In this document: piece after piece, positions 48,183 through 59,309 of the stretch
Layout of the letters: each line of letters opens with the position of its first letter
How positions within the stretch are numbered: position 1 is the first letter of the stretch
Origin: Synechococcus sp. CS-1331
GTDB taxonomy: Bacteria > Cyanobacteriota > Cyanobacteriia > PCC-6307 > Cyanobiaceae
DNA length: 64,000 bases
Direction: 5' to 3'
Assembly (NCBI GenBank): GCA_025127975.1
Contig: JAHLYQ010000044.1
Span: forward strand, 62,001-126,000
Notes under the pieces: generated by a model
What the model was told of the DNA's origin: nothing
What the model saw: only the letters and a program-made list of their open reading frames with translations
Database searches by the model: none
Program-made: the position numbers and the translations under genes

Positions 48183-48706
48183 TGCCCTTGTCTGAATCCA
48201 GCGCTCCCCAGCCCCCTTTATCTCCCGCCAACACTGAACTTTCAGCCAACTCTGAACTTTCAGCAACCAGCGGGGTGATTCTGACCAACGAGCAAATCCA
48301 GGGGTTACTTCCCCACCGCTATCCCTTTGCCCTGGTCGACCGGGTGATTGAGCATGAACCGGGCAAACGGGCCGTGGCCATCAAAAACGTCAGCTGCAAC
48401 GAGCCCCAGTTTCAGGGGCATTTCCCTGGTCGCCCCCTGATGCCAGGTGTGTTGATCGTCGAGGCGATGGCCCAGGTGGGTGGGTTGATCGTCACCCAGA
48501 TGCCCGATCTGCCGAACGGCTTGTTTGTCTTCGCGGGAATTGATGGAGTGCGTTTTCGCCGGCCCGTCGTGCCTGGCGACCAGTTGCTGATCAGCTGTGA
48601 GCTGCTCAGCCTCAAGCGCAGGCGCTTTGGCAAGGTGAAGGCTGAAGCCACCGTGGAGGGCAAACTTGTCTGCTCCGGAGAACTGATGTTCTCTCTGGTG
48701 GACTGA
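48182..48706 (+). CDS. fabZ: 3-hydroxyacyl-ACP dehydratase
   Basis: 174 residues. Dehydrates 3-hydroxyacyl-ACP in fatty-acid elongation and competes with LpxA/LpxD for 3-hydroxyacyl chains, hence its classic place in lpx operons. Catalytic His in [14 protein letters not shown] and Glu in [14 protein letters not shown]. The first about 30 residues are Ser/Pro-rich with an 18-base tandem repeat ([12 protein letters not shown]). The ATG at 48182 overlaps the lpxC stop. Confidence 0.95.
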   Translation: MPLSESSAPQPPLSPANTELSANSELSATSGVILTNEQIQGLLPHRYPFALVDRVIEHEPGKRAVAIKNVSCNEPQFQGHFPGRPLMPGVLIVEAMAQVGGLIVTQMPDLPNGLFVFAGIDGVRFRRPVVPGDQLLISCELLSLKRRRFGKVKAEATVEGKLVCSGELMFSLVD

Positions 48707-49512
48707 TGGCGACGTTGATCCATCCCACCGCCGTTGTGGATCCCAGGGCCCAGCTGGCCGATGGGGTTGAGGTGGGGCCTTACGCAGTGGTCGGCCCGGA
48801 TGTGGAGATCGGAGCCGGTTGCTGGATCGGGCCCCATGTGGTGCTCGACGGTAGGGTGCGTTTGGGCAGGGGTAATCGCATCTTTCCAGGGGCCTGCATC
48901 GGCCTAGAGCCCCAGGACCTCAAGTACACCGGCGATCCCACCGAGGTGGTGCTGGGTGATGACAACACCATCAGGGAGTGCGTCACCATCAATCGCGCCA
49001 CCACTGGCAACCAGCAAACCCGCCTGGGCAGTGGCAACCTGCTGATGGCCTACACCCATCTGGGCCACAACTGTGAGCTGGGCGATCGGATCGTGATTGC
49101 CAATGGGGTCGCCGTGGCCGGCCATGTGGTCATCGGAGATCGGGCTGTTATCGGCGGTGTGCTCGGCATTCACCAATTTGTGCACATCGGCACCCTGGCG
49201 ATGGTGGGGGGGATGAGCCGCATCGAGCGGGACGTGCCCCCCTTCACCCTGGTGGAGGGCCACCCCGCCCGGGTGCGGGCCCTCAACAGGATCGGTTTGC
49301 AGCGCAGTGGTTTGATTGACCTCGATGGTGGTCAGGAGTTTGAGCAGCTCAAGCGGGCCTGGACCTTGATCTATCGCCGTGGGCTCACCCTTGCCGAAGC
49401 CTTGGAGCAACTCACCCTGGAGCCCCCCCGGGGCGCCGTCGCCCAGCTCTGCGCCTTCCTGGAAGCCTCCCTGGGGCCCTCCCGCCGCGGCCCGATTCCG
49501 GGGGGGCGCTGA
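48706..49512 (+). CDS. lpxA: UDP-N-acetylglucosamine O-acyltransferase
   Basis: 268 residues. First step of lipid A synthesis. Left-handed beta-helix of hexapeptide repeats ([25 protein letters not shown]..), catalytic His in [20 protein letters not shown], and the C-terminal helical part. One-base overlaps link it to fabZ and lpxB. Confidence 0.95.
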   Translation: MATLIHPTAVVDPRAQLADGVEVGPYAVVGPDVEIGAGCWIGPHVVLDGRVRLGRGNRIFPGACIGLEPQDLKYTGDPTEVVLGDDNTIRECVTINRATTGNQQTRLGSGNLLMAYTHLGHNCELGDRIVIANGVAVAGHVVIGDRAVIGGVLGIHQFVHIGTLAMVGGMSRIERDVPPFTLVEGHPARVRALNRIGLQRSGLIDLDGGQEFEQLKRAWTLIYRRGLTLAEALEQLTLEPPRGAVAQLCAFLEASLGPSRRGPIPGGR

Positions 49513-50696
49513 TGCTGCGCCTGCTGGTGAGCACGGGCGAGGTGTCTGGGGATCTGCAGGGAGCGCTGTTGGTCAAGGCACTGCACCAGGAGGCCAGCCG
49601 CCGCAAGCTGGATCTGGAGATCGTGGCCCTGGGCGGCGAGCGGATGGAAAGGGCCGGTGCGGAATTGCTGGCCAACACGACCCGGATGGGGGCCATTGGC
49701 CTGCTGGAGGCCATTCCCTTTGTGCTGCCCACCCTGAGGTTGCAGCGCCGCCTGAAGCGCTGGTTCAGCACAGACCCGCCCGATGGGGTGGTGTTGATCG
49801 ATTACATGGGCCCCAATGTGAGCCTGGGCTTGCGGCTCAAGCGCCGCTTTCCCCGGGTGCCGGTGACCTACTACATCGCCCCCCAGGAGTGGGCCTTCAA
49901 GTTTGGCAATGGGGGCCGCTCCAATCTGATCGGATTCACCAACCAGATCCTGGCGATTTTCCAGGAGGAAGCCCGTTTCTATCGCTGTCGCGGCGCCAAG
50001 GTCACCTACGTGGGGCACCCGCTGGTAGATACGCTCGGCGAGCTCCCCAGCCGCCAGGAGGCCCGCCGCCAACTCGGGCTGCTCGATGCTCCGGTGCTGT
50101 TGCTGATGCCTGCCTCCAGGCGCCAGGAAATCCGCTACATGCTGCCCCACATTGTGGCTGCTGCTGCGGAGCTGCAACGCCAGCGCCCGGAGCTCCAGGT
50201 GGTGGTGCCGGCAGGGCTGCCCGGCTTCGAAGCCCATCTGTCCCTGCAGTTGAGCCAGGCCGGGGTGCGCGCCGAGATCATCCCCGCCCGCGACTCCGAT
50301 GAACTCAAGGCCTGTCTCTGCGCCGCTGCCGATCTGGCCTTGGCCAAGTCGGGAACGGTGAACCTGGAGCTGGCCCTGCGGGGCGTGCCCCAGGTGGTGG
50401 TGTACCGGGTCAGCGCCGTCACCGCCTTTGTGGCGCGCCACATCCTGCGCTTCAGCGTGCCCCACATCTCGCCGGTGAACCTGGTGCTGGGCGAGCGGCT
50501 GGTGCCGGAACTGCTCCAAGAGGACCTCTCGGCTGCGGCGATCGTGCGGGAGGCCCTGCCCCTACTTGATGGCGGCAATGCAGCTCGCCAAACCATGCTC
50601 GAGGGCTACCGCAGGCTGCGGCTGGAGCTGGGCGAGCCCGGCGTGACCCAGCGGGCGGCAGTGGCAATCTTTGACCAATTATTGGCAGCCGGATGA
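49512..50696 (+). CDS. lpxB: Lipid-A-disaccharide synthase
   Basis: 394 residues. GT19 glycosyltransferase joining lipid X and UDP-diacylglucosamine. [68 protein letters not shown] and the donor site [25 protein letters not shown] are conserved. Its stop overlaps the msrA ATG. Confidence 0.96.
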   Translation: MLRLLVSTGEVSGDLQGALLVKALHQEASRRKLDLEIVALGGERMERAGAELLANTTRMGAIGLLEAIPFVLPTLRLQRRLKRWFSTDPPDGVVLIDYMGPNVSLGLRLKRRFPRVPVTYYIAPQEWAFKFGNGGRSNLIGFTNQILAIFQEEARFYRCRGAKVTYVGHPLVDTLGELPSRQEARRQLGLLDAPVLLLMPASRRQEIRYMLPHIVAAAAELQRQRPELQVVVPAGLPGFEAHLSLQLSQAGVRAEIIPARDSDELKACLCAAADLALAKSGTVNLELALRGVPQVVVYRVSAVTAFVARHILRFSVPHISPVNLVLGERLVPELLQEDLSAAAIVREALPLLDGGNAARQTMLEGYRRLRLELGEPGVTQRAAVAIFDQLLAAG

Positions 50697-51349
50697 CGCG
50701 ATGGGGGAGGCCGATGGCCTGGCTGCTCGGCCTGGTGCTCTTGCTGGCCAGCTGGGCGCCAGCTCCGGCGCTGGCAGCACCTACTCAGGAAGCCGTGCTG
50801 GCGGGGGGCTGCTTCTGGTGCCTGGAGCACGACCTCGAGGTTCTTGCCGGAGTGCTGGATGCCCAGAGCGGTTACAGCGGTGGCTCGCTGGAGCAACCCA
50901 CCTACGGCCAGGTTTCGGCGGGGGGGAGCGGCCACCAGGAGGTGGTGCTGGTGAAGTTTGATCCGGCCCGGATCAGCTACGGCGACCTATTGAGGGCCTA
51001 CTGGCGCAATATCGATCCCCTTGATGGGGGCGGCCAGTTCTGTGATCGCGGCAGCTCCTACAGCCCGGTGATCTTTGTCAGGGGGGATCAGCAGCGGAGC
51101 CAGGCCCAGGCCAGCCTGCGTGCGGCTGCAGCCGAACTGCGGCGACCTGCTGAGGCGCTGAAGGTGCAGATCAAGCCCCTCAAGCGCTTCTGGCCGGCGG
51201 AAAATTATCACCAGGATTACGCCGAGCGCAACAAGGTCAAATACAACTATTACCGCTGGGCCTGCGGCCGCGATCGGCGCCTCGACTCAGTGTGGGGCTC
51301 CCGGGCCCGCAGCGGCCGGGCCTGGATCGTGCCAGCGGCTAAAACCTGA
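50693..51349 (+). CDS. msrA: Exported peptide-methionine (S)-S-oxide reductase
   Basis: 218 residues. Reduces methionine-S-sulfoxide. Signal peptide about 1-29 ([19 protein letters not shown]), catalytic Cys40 in [12 protein letters not shown], then [24 protein letters not shown] and the [11 protein letters not shown] and [11 protein letters not shown] motifs. Export places it in the periplasm or lumen. It ends the lipid A run with an ATGA overlap to lpxB, so outer-membrane biogenesis and extracytoplasmic methionine repair are co-expressed. Partner of exported MsrB at 13427. Confidence 0.93.
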   Translation: MTRWGRPMAWLLGLVLLLASWAPAPALAAPTQEAVLAGGCFWCLEHDLEVLAGVLDAQSGYSGGSLEQPTYGQVSAGGSGHQEVVLVKFDPARISYGDLLRAYWRNIDPLDGGGQFCDRGSSYSPVIFVRGDQQRSQAQASLRAAAAELRRPAEALKVQIKPLKRFWPAENYHQDYAERNKVKYNYYRWACGRDRRLDSVWGSRARSGRAWIVPAAKT

Positions 51350-51356
51350 CCCCCAC

Positions 51357-51614
51357 CTAGGGCTTGCGGCCCGGATAGCCCCGCAGCAGGCCGCTTTCGA
51401 TCATCAGGCCCACGCCTGCATTGATCAGAATCAGGCCGAAGGTGCCATACCAAAACCAGGGGCCGGGTGTGGTCAGGGTCTCAACCTTTCCCGTCGCCGC
51501 CAGCACCTGGATGCCCTTGCGGATCACGGCCTCGCCGAACAGGCAGAGCCCGGCCGGCAGCAGCAGTACGCCGAGCTGGGCTTTGACATACCAGCGGATT
51601 TTCTGAGCGGCCAT
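51357..51614 (-). CDS. Two-helix membrane protein, unknown function
   Basis: 85 residues from the ATG at 51614 (TTG at 51617 also in frame). Hydrophobic segments at about 13-30 and 51-68 (WYGTFGLILINAGVGLMI). Looks like a small cyanobacterial conserved membrane protein; no motif identifies a function. Thirty bases downstream of pepA on the same strand, so possibly co-transcribed. Confidence 0.65.
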   Translation of the reverse strand: MAAQKIRWYVKAQLGVLLLPAGLCLFGEAVIRKGIQVLAATGKVETLTTPGPWFWYGTFGLILINAGVGLMIESGLLRGYPGRKP

Positions 51615-51644
51615 CAAGGGAGCTGGGGGGTCAAGGCCCCAAAC

Positions 51645-53162
<1,518 letters not shown>

Positions 53163-53200
53163 GGGCCGGCCGGGGTGAGGGGGGATCGTAGCCAGCGCCG

Positions 53201-53800
53201 CTAGGCCGGATCGGCCTGGAAGGGGGTGGCCCAACGGCTGCGGGTCTCCTTGTTGAAGGGCGGCAGCCAGCGGCGGATCAGCGCCTGTTCGAGGGCGCGG
53301 CGAGCTCCTATGGCGCTGGGCACATCCAGCCAGAAGCGGATGCTGAGCTGGCAGACCAGGTTGGCCTTGAGCAGGGCTTCGCCGTAGGCGGCCAGGTAGG
53401 CCTTGCAATCGTGCTCGCCTTTCCAGCGCTGGTCGGCCCGGCCGGTCTCACCCACGTAGAGCAGCAGGGGCTGGCTCAGGCCTGCTGGCCGATCGGCCAC
53501 GAAATAGAGGGCGCAGCCGTGCTGGGGGGGGGCGGGCCAGCGCCAAAAACTGAGGGGTTGGGGCTGGAGGCTCAGGGGGTTGAAGTGCTCGGCTTGCTGC
53601 TCGGCCGTGTCGCCCCTGCTGCCGAATAGGGAAATCTGTTCCGCAGCAGCCTGCTGGTTGGCGAACAGGGGCCCTTGGTGGCATGCCAGCCGCCCCTGCC
53701 ATTGCTCCAGTTGGTGGGCCAGCAGGGGGATGGCCCCGGCCCCTATCTGGCCCAGTTCGCCAAGCTGCGATCTCCCAAACAGTTCTCCCTGACGTGCCAT
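53201..53800 (-). CDS. GIY-YIG domain protein
   Basis: 199 residues from the ATG at 53800. A degenerate GIY-YIG nuclease-like core lies in the C-terminal half: CALYFVAD stands for the GIY strand, LLYVGETG (about 113-120) for YIG, and RRALEQALIRRWLPPFN carries the metal-binding Glu and terminal Asn. The N-terminal 90 residues are Gln/Ala-rich. Catalytic competence is plausible but the spacing between the two strands is longer than usual. Downstream of the HhH protein by five bases. Function unknown. Confidence 0.75.
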   Translation of the reverse strand: MARQGELFGRSQLGELGQIGAGAIPLLAHQLEQWQGRLACHQGPLFANQQAAAEQISLFGSRGDTAEQQAEHFNPLSLQPQPLSFWRWPAPPQHGCALYFVADRPAGLSQPLLLYVGETGRADQRWKGEHDCKAYLAAYGEALLKANLVCQLSIRFWLDVPSAIGARRALEQALIRRWLPPFNKETRSRWATPFQADPA

Positions 53801-53804
53801 CGGC

Positions 53805-54533
53805 CTAGGGCCCCTTGCTGGCCGGGCCTTTGGCGGCGGGCGGCAAGAGAGGTCCGGGGGGGCCTGGACTGAACTGCACCCGGCCAATCCAGCTCTCCAC
53901 CAGGGCGGCTGGAAGCTGGAGCCGCTGTTGCAGGTCGGCCAGGTCGAGGAAGGGAGCGCGGTTGCGTTCGAGCAGCAGCCGGCCCAGTCTTTGGCTGTCA
54001 AGGCCCAGCGATTGAAATTCCCCCGCCGCTGCCCGATTGAGATCTATCCGCTTGGCGGGCATTGCTGGCGGGGCGGGCTCGCCGTACCAGCGGAACTCCA
54101 GCAGCGGTAGCCAGGTTTGCACCAGGGATTCGGGCAGCTCCAGCACTCGCTGCAGGTCTTCGCTGCAGCTGAGCTGGATTCCACTTGCCTGGAGACGCAG
54201 CAACAGATCCACCTGGGAGGCCGCCATCCCTGGCAAGCGCAGCCAGTCGGCGGCGGTGGCGCGGTTCACATCCAGGCGCCAACCCAGGGCGGAGGCCCGC
54301 TGCACCGCAGTGGCATCATCTAGCCGCAGGCTTGGATTCTGCTGCAACTTGAGGGCGAGCAGCTCACGCTCCACCTCCTCTAAGGCCAGGGCCTCAGGCG
54401 GGGTTGGCTTGGTTTGGGTTGGTTTGGTAAGAGTCGCTTCGGGAGGGTTGGGCTGCCGCGCTGCCGCCGGAATTTGACCGGTTGCCCGTAGCACCTGACG
54501 CGCCAGGGGGTCCAACCAGTGCCTCTGGGCCAT
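53805..54533 (-). CDS. Helix-hairpin-helix (ComEA-like) protein
   Basis: 242 residues, no signal peptide seen. Two HhH-type units: RLDVNRATAADWLRLPGMAASQVDLLLR (about 88-115) and RIDLNRAAAGEFQSLGLDSQRLGRLLLERN (about 162-191), followed by a third weaker repeat. The DVNRA/DLNRA..LPG pattern is that of ComEA-family DNA-binding modules, but the protein lacks a membrane anchor. Its neighbour GIY-YIG gene suggests DNA processing; inference. Confidence 0.75.
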   Translation of the reverse strand: MAQRHWLDPLARQVLRATGQIPAAARQPNPPEATLTKPTQTKPTPPEALALEEVERELLALKLQQNPSLRLDDATAVQRASALGWRLDVNRATAADWLRLPGMAASQVDLLLRLQASGIQLSCSEDLQRVLELPESLVQTWLPLLEFRWYGEPAPPAMPAKRIDLNRAAAGEFQSLGLDSQRLGRLLLERNRAPFLDLADLQQRLQLPAALVESWIGRVQFSPGPPGPLLPPAAKGPASKGP

Positions 54534-54566
54534 GGCGGAACGCTGCCGGTTCGAATTGAATCGAAC

Positions 54567-55280
54567 TTAGCTGGGGTCGTCGTCGTTCGGCCAGTCGATC
54601 AGCCCCAGGCGCAGGCCAAGTACGGCCGCGTGGGTGCGATCCCGGGCCTGGAGTTTGGCGCTCAGATTGCGCAGGTGGGTTTTGACCGTGTCGGTGGCGA
54701 TGAACAGCTGCTGGCCGATCTCCCCATTGGTCTCACCGCGCGCCACCAGCGTCAACACATCCCTTTCGCGCTCGCTGAGGGGTTCGATCGGCCCCGTTGT
54801 GCCGGGCCCTTGGCGGAACAACTCCGTGAGGCTGCGGTCGATGTAGACCCCGCCGCCTCTGATGGCGTGCAGGGCGGCGGCGGCGCTGCCCAGACCCAGG
54901 CGCGATTCCACCAGCAGGCCATCACAGCCGGCCTGGATTGCTTGCTGGATCGGGGCCTGCCGGTGCTCCTGGGTGATCAGTAAAAGGGTGTGGATCGAAG
55001 GCCAGCGCCGCTTGATCTGCTGCACCAGGGCAATCCCCGAGCCCTGCTCCAGGGTGTCGCTCAGGAACACCATCGTGGGCTGGTGTCGCTCCACCAGGGC
55101 CAGGCCGCTGGCTTCGCAGGTGGCCGCGCCCACCAGCTGTCTCTGGCCGATCTGGCTGCCTACAAACAGGCTGAGCATGGCCCGGTTGCCCAGGCACACC
55201 ACCAGCCGGGCGTCCCTCAGCAGGTTGTCGATCTGGCCAGTGTTCTGGCGGATCTGCTCGAGCCTTGGGGTGAAGTCCAT
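54567..55280 (-). CDS. LuxR-type regulator with an atypical receiver domain
   Basis: 237 residues from the ATG at 55280 (ATG at 55313 possible). The C-terminal LuxR/NarL helix-turn-helix is clear (PLSERERDVLTLVARGETNGEIGQQL, TDTVKTHLRNLSAKLQ; about 165-228). The N-terminal domain is receiver-like, with Asp75 at the acceptor position (VFLSDTLEQGSG), but the acidic pair normally after strand 1 is replaced by Gly31-Asn32 and the conserved Lys is not at its usual place. It may therefore not be phosphorylated by a kinase. Diverges from DUF1825. Confidence 0.82.
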   Translation of the reverse strand: MDFTPRLEQIRQNTGQIDNLLRDARLVVCLGNRAMLSLFVGSQIGQRQLVGAATCEASGLALVERHQPTMVFLSDTLEQGSGIALVQQIKRRWPSIHTLLLITQEHRQAPIQQAIQAGCDGLLVESRLGLGSAAAALHAIRGGGVYIDRSLTELFRQGPGTTGPIEPLSERERDVLTLVARGETNGEIGQQLFIATDTVKTHLRNLSAKLQARDRTHAAVLGLRLGLIDWPNDDDPS

Positions 55281-55404
55281 GGGGGGATTCGCGGTGACAA
55301 CGCATGGCCCCATGCTGATCAAGCCCACGCAATTACGCCTATCCGCACTCCCCAGAACTGCCTGGATTCACCAGAATCAACCAACCGCAACGCTGCCCGG
55401 CTCC

Positions 55405-55728
55405 ATGGCGTTCTTTGAATCCGAGATCGTTCAAGACGAGGCCAAGCGTCTGTTTGGCGATTACCAGCAGCTGATGCAGCTGGGCAGTGAATATGGCAAG
55501 TTCGATCGGGAGGGCAAAAAGCTCTACATCGAAAAGATGGAAGACATGATGGAGCGCTATCGGGTGTTCATGAAGCGCTTTGAGCTCTCCGAGGATTTCC
55601 AGGCCAAGCTCACCGTCGAGCAGCTACGCACCCAGCTGGGCCAGTTCGGGATGACACCCGAAACCATGTTCCAGCAGATGCACCAGACCCTCGAACGGAT
55701 GAAGAGCCAGCTGGATGCTCCCGCCTAG
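55405..55728 (+). CDS. DUF1825 family protein
   Basis: 107 residues from the ATG at 55405. All-helical, with [55 protein letters not shown] pattern (here split for brevity: [33 protein letters not shown]). Cyanobacteria-wide family of unknown function. Ends inside a 17-base tandem repeat, 64 bases before tyrS. Confidence 0.85.
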   Translation: MAFFESEIVQDEAKRLFGDYQQLMQLGSEYGKFDREGKKLYIEKMEDMMERYRVFMKRFELSEDFQAKLTVEQLRTQLGQFGMTPETMFQQMHQTLERMKSQLDAPA

Positions 55729-55750
55729 AGGCTGCTCCCGCCCAGAGGCT
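55717..55750 (+). repeat. 17-base tandem duplication across the DUF1825 stop codon
   Basis: 55717-55733 and 55734-55750 are identical except at one position: the first copy reads TAG (the DUF1825 stop), the second CAG. Head-to-tail with no spacer. The single difference decides termination: without that T, the frame would read on into the second copy. Confidence 0.8.
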
Positions 55751-55792
55751 GCCTACGATCCCGCCACAGAGTCAGAGCGGGTATCAGTTCCA

Positions 55793-57067
55793 ATGACAGC
55801 AGCCCATCCGCCGGTCGGGCAGATTCCCTTGCCGGCCTGGCTTGAGCGGGGCATGGCGGACCTCTTCCCCGCTGGTATGGCGGGGGACCAAGACCAGCAG
55901 CTTGGCGCCCGCCTGGAGGGGGCACAGAGCAGCGGTGTGCCGTTGAGGGTGAAGCTCGGTATCGACCCCACCGGCTCCGCCATCCACCTGGGCCACTCGC
56001 TCCTGTTTCGCAAGCTGCGGGCGTTTCAGGACGCGGGCCACACAGCGGTTTTGATCATTGGTGATTTCACCGCCCGCATCGGCGATCCCACCGGCAAGGG
56101 CACCACCCGGGTGCAGCTCAGCGAAGCGGCGGTCGAGGCCAACGCCGCCACCTATCTGCAGCAGCTGGGCTTGGGGGAGGCTCCCGAGCGCGCCCTGCTG
56201 GATTTCACCACCCCTGGGCGGCTGGAGGTGCGCCGCAACAGCGAGTGGCTCGCGGGCCTGGATCTGCCCCAGGTGATCGAGCTACTGGGCATCAGCACCG
56301 TGGGCCAGATGCTTGCCAAGGAGGACTTCGCCAATCGCTACGGCTCGGGCACGCCGATTTCCCTGCACGAATTTCTCTATCCCCTCCTGCAGGGCTACGA
56401 CTCGGTGCAGGTGCGGGCCGATCTGGAGCTGGGCGGCACTGACCAGAAGTTCAACGTGGCCATGGGCCGCGACCTGCAGCGCCACTTCGGCCAGCGGCCC
56501 CAGTTCGGCATGCTGCTGCCGATCCTGCCGGGCCTCGATGGGGTGCAGAAGATGAGCAAGAGCCTGGCCAACACCGTGGGTCTGGCTGAAGACCCGCTCT
56601 CGATGTATTCCAAGCTCGAGAAGGTGCCTGATGGGGTGGTGGACGACTACCTCACCTTGCTCACCGATTTGGATCTGGCGGCTCTGCCGGAAAATCCGCG
56701 GCAGCGCCAGAAACTGATGGCCCTGGAGATCACCAGGGCCCGCCATGGGGCCGCGGCGGCCGCGGCGGCCCAGGCCGATGCCGCATCCCTGGTGGGCGGC
56801 GCTGCAGGTGCCGGTGCGGCAGAGGCCGAGGTGCCAGAGGCCTCGCTGGCGGCGGTGAACTTCCCGGCCAGGGCCTTCTATCTGCTCAGTGCCGTGGGGA
56901 TCTGCGCCAGCAGCAGCGAAGCTCGCCGCCAGATCCAGGGCGGCGGCGTCAAGCTTGACGGCGAAAAGCTCGCCGATCCCAACCAGGAGTTCGCCGGCCC
57001 TGAAGCCCTCGCCGGCAAGGTGCTGCAGCTGGGTAAGAAGACCTTCCGGCGCCTGGTCGCGGGCTAG
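55793..57067 (+). CDS. tyrS: Tyrosyl-tRNA synthetase
   Basis: 424 residues. Class I synthetase. HIGH motif as HLGH (65-68), KMSKS intact ([11 protein letters not shown]), tyrosine site in [15 protein letters not shown], and a C-terminal S4 domain (about 350-424, [20 protein letters not shown]). An Ala-rich linker ([26 protein letters not shown]) precedes the S4 domain. The ATG at 55793 is chosen; upstream frame crosses the tandem repeat. Confidence 0.95.
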   Translation: MTAAHPPVGQIPLPAWLERGMADLFPAGMAGDQDQQLGARLEGAQSSGVPLRVKLGIDPTGSAIHLGHSLLFRKLRAFQDAGHTAVLIIGDFTARIGDPTGKGTTRVQLSEAAVEANAATYLQQLGLGEAPERALLDFTTPGRLEVRRNSEWLAGLDLPQVIELLGISTVGQMLAKEDFANRYGSGTPISLHEFLYPLLQGYDSVQVRADLELGGTDQKFNVAMGRDLQRHFGQRPQFGMLLPILPGLDGVQKMSKSLANTVGLAEDPLSMYSKLEKVPDGVVDDYLTLLTDLDLAALPENPRQRQKLMALEITRARHGAAAAAAAQADAASLVGGAAGAGAAEAEVPEASLAAVNFPARAFYLLSAVGICASSSEARRQIQGGGVKLDGEKLADPNQEFAGPEALAGKVLQLGKKTFRRLVAG

Positions 57068-57306
57068 CGGCTGCCTAACAGGTCTTCCCAGCTCGGGGTC
57101 TGGACAGCTATTGCATCCCCGGAACTGCAGGGAATGGTGATGACGGCATCGCCCATGGGGTGCCAGGCAGGCAGGGGGCAGCATGGGGCCGGCTCCAGGC
57201 TGAGGGTCACCGGCAGGGGAGTGGACTCGGAGAAGGCCATGGCCACGGCTCGCGCCAGACCAGCCTGGGCGGGGGGATCGGCCCCCAGGTGCAGTCCTGA
57301 TGCCAT
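57064..57306 (-). CDS. Small protein, unknown function
   Basis: 80 residues. It fills the gap between tyrS and pyrF on the opposite strand, overlapping tyrS by 4 bases and the proposed pyrF start by 7. Third codon positions are strongly G/C, as in real genes here. [28 protein letters not shown] has a CC pair and looks structured, but I recognise no family. Could be an orphan or chance frame. Confidence 0.5.
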   Translation of the reverse strand: MASGLHLGADPPAQAGLARAVAMAFSESTPLPVTLSLEPAPCCPLPAWHPMGDAVITIPCSSGDAIAVQTPSWEDLLGSR

Positions 57307-58094
57307 GGCGATGTCGCCTGGACGACGCGCTCCCTAACCTGCAGCCACGCTGCTGGCGGCCCTTGCCCGAGCCCACCGACCAAATCATCGTGGCCCTCGA
57401 TGGGATGGCGCCGGAGCAGGCCCTGGCCTTTGCCGCGGCGGTGCCGCAGCTGTGTTGGGTGAAGGTGGGCCTGGAACTGTTCGTAGCTGGCGGGCCGGCC
57501 GTGGTGCAGCGGCTGCGCGATCAGGGCAAGCGGGTGTTCCTAGATCTCAAGTTCCATGACATCCCGGCCACCATGGCCGGCGCCTGCCGCAGTGCGGCCC
57601 GGCTCGGCGCTGAGCTGATTACGGTGCACGCCTGCGCCGGCACCGAGGCCCTGGGCGCGGCCCAGGCGGCGGCCCTGGAGTCTGCTGCGGCGGTGGGCCT
57701 GCCTACCCCCACCCTGCTGGCGGTGACGGTGCTCACTAGCTGGGAGCAGGCCCGTTTTGCTGCTGAGCTGGCGATTGGGGAGCCGCTTGCCGCCTACGTG
57801 CCCCGGCTGGCCCGGCTGGCCGCAGCGGCCGGCATCGGCGGCTGCGTCTGCTCACCGCTGGAGGTGGCGGCCCTGCGCTCTGCCCACCCCCAGCCCTTTG
57901 CCCTGGTAACTCCCGGCATTCGCCCGGCTGGAGCGGCCCATGGGGATCAGCAACGGGTGTTGACGCCCGCCCAGGCCGTCGCCGCCGGTGCCAGCCAGCT
58001 GGTGATCGGTCGGCCGATCACGGCGGCGCCCGATCCTGCCGCGGCTTTTTCGGCCTGTTGCCGGGAGCTGGAGCTGGCCTCAGGCCACCAGTGA
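57300..58094 (+). CDS. pyrF: Orotidine 5'-phosphate decarboxylase
   Basis: 264 residues if started at ATG 57300; the conserved core begins near residue 27 (QIIVALDGM), so a start at TTG 57363 is possible. Makes UMP. Catalytic cluster [15 protein letters not shown], then LITVHACAG, and [31 protein letters not shown] with VIGRPIT. The 3' end overlaps the convergent glycosyltransferase by 15 bases. Confidence 0.93.
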   Translation: MPWRCRLDDALPNLQPRCWRPLPEPTDQIIVALDGMAPEQALAFAAAVPQLCWVKVGLELFVAGGPAVVQRLRDQGKRVFLDLKFHDIPATMAGACRSAARLGAELITVHACAGTEALGAAQAAALESAAAVGLPTPTLLAVTVLTSWEQARFAAELAIGEPLAAYVPRLARLAAAAGIGGCVCSPLEVAALRSAHPQPFALVTPGIRPAGAAHGDQQRVLTPAQAVAAGASQLVIGRPITAAPDPAAAFSACCRELELASGHQ

Positions 58095-59303
58095 ACCCTG
58101 GGGCACCAGCTGGCCGTAGAGCACTTCAAGGGCGTCGATGTTTCCCTCCAGGGTGTAGCGCTCCAGGGCTCGCGCCCTGGCCCGACGGCCCAGTTCAGCG
58201 GTGAGCACCGGCTGGTCGCGCAGCACCGGGATCAAGGTGCGCAGTTGGGTGGTTACCCCCTGGGTGCTGATCACGATGCCCGCACCCCCCTCCAGCACCT
58301 CGCCATCGGCGCCGGCATCGGTGGCGACGCAGGCGGTGCCGCTGGCCATGGCTTCGAGCAGGGCCAGGCTCAGCCCCTCCACCAGCGAGGGCAGCAGGAA
58401 CACCTCCGCCAGCTGCTGGAAGGCGACCCGCAACTCCAAGCTGGGTTCGTAGCCCCACCACACCAGGTCTGGTTCGGCGCCGGTGGCCTGCAGGGAGCTG
58501 CGCAGGGGGCCATCGCCCACGATCACCAGCACGCAGCCCGCCGGGCGCACCAGCCGCCAGGCCTTGATCAGGGCCTCCACGTTTTTTTCAGTGGCCACCC
58601 GGCCCATGTAGAGGAAGACGCGCCGGCCAGCAAAGCGCCGGCGCAGGTCCTGCAGTTCGGGGCTGGCGGTGGGGGCAAGCGATGCCGGTCGCCACATGTT
58701 GGTATCGACGCCGTTGGGGATCACGGCCAGTCGCTCGGGCCGCACCCCCAGGCGCTGAAGCATCTCGGCCTGTAGCTCCGAAAAGACAATCACCCGGTCG
58801 AATTTGGCCAGGGTGGGCCCATAGAGCTGGTAGGTGAGCTGCTGGGTGCCAGCAGACAGGTTGCGCAGGCTGGCATCGAAGGCCGGGTGGAAGGTTGCCA
58901 CCACGGGCAGTCCGAGCTGCTGGCAGAGGTCGGGCAGGCGGAAATCGAGCGGCGAGAGGGTGAGGCTGGCGTGCACCAGGTCGGGTTTGAGCCGCTCCAG
59001 GGATTCGCGCAGCTCCCGCTGGGCCCCCAGGGACGGGATTGTGTACACCTGGGATTTCACCAGATAGGGCAGGGCCACCTCGGGGCCGCCGCCATTACTG
59101 TCGCCTTGATTTTCAACCTCTGGCAGGCCATCAGCGGCACGGGCCAGGCTTCCAGGCGGGGTATCGAAGTGGATGAAGCTGATCCCGTGGCCGCGCCTGC
59201 GCAGCGCATGGGTGGTGCTCAGTCCGTAGGTGACGTTGCCGCAGAACGGGGTTTTTTTGCCCAGCCAGGCAATGTGGACCACCGGGGCGCGCGCATTCGG
59301 CAT
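58080..59303 (-). CDS. Glycosyltransferase family 4 protein
   Basis: 407 residues. GT-B fold: N-terminal acceptor domain with [18 protein letters not shown], linker, then donor domain with [44 protein letters not shown] and the [29 protein letters not shown] motif carrying the donor-binding Glu. Acceptor unknown; candidates are a glycolipid or cell-surface polysaccharide. Seven bases upstream of it on this strand is an MFS gene stop, so they may be one transcript. Confidence 0.88.
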   Translation of the reverse strand: MPNARAPVVHIAWLGKKTPFCGNVTYGLSTTHALRRRGHGISFIHFDTPPGSLARAADGLPEVENQGDSNGGGPEVALPYLVKSQVYTIPSLGAQRELRESLERLKPDLVHASLTLSPLDFRLPDLCQQLGLPVVATFHPAFDASLRNLSAGTQQLTYQLYGPTLAKFDRVIVFSELQAEMLQRLGVRPERLAVIPNGVDTNMWRPASLAPTASPELQDLRRRFAGRRVFLYMGRVATEKNVEALIKAWRLVRPAGCVLVIVGDGPLRSSLQATGAEPDLVWWGYEPSLELRVAFQQLAEVFLLPSLVEGLSLALLEAMASGTACVATDAGADGEVLEGGAGIVISTQGVTTQLRTLIPVLRDQPVLTAELGRRARARALERYTLEGNIDALEVLYGQLVPQGSLVA

Positions 59304-59309
59304 CTCACG

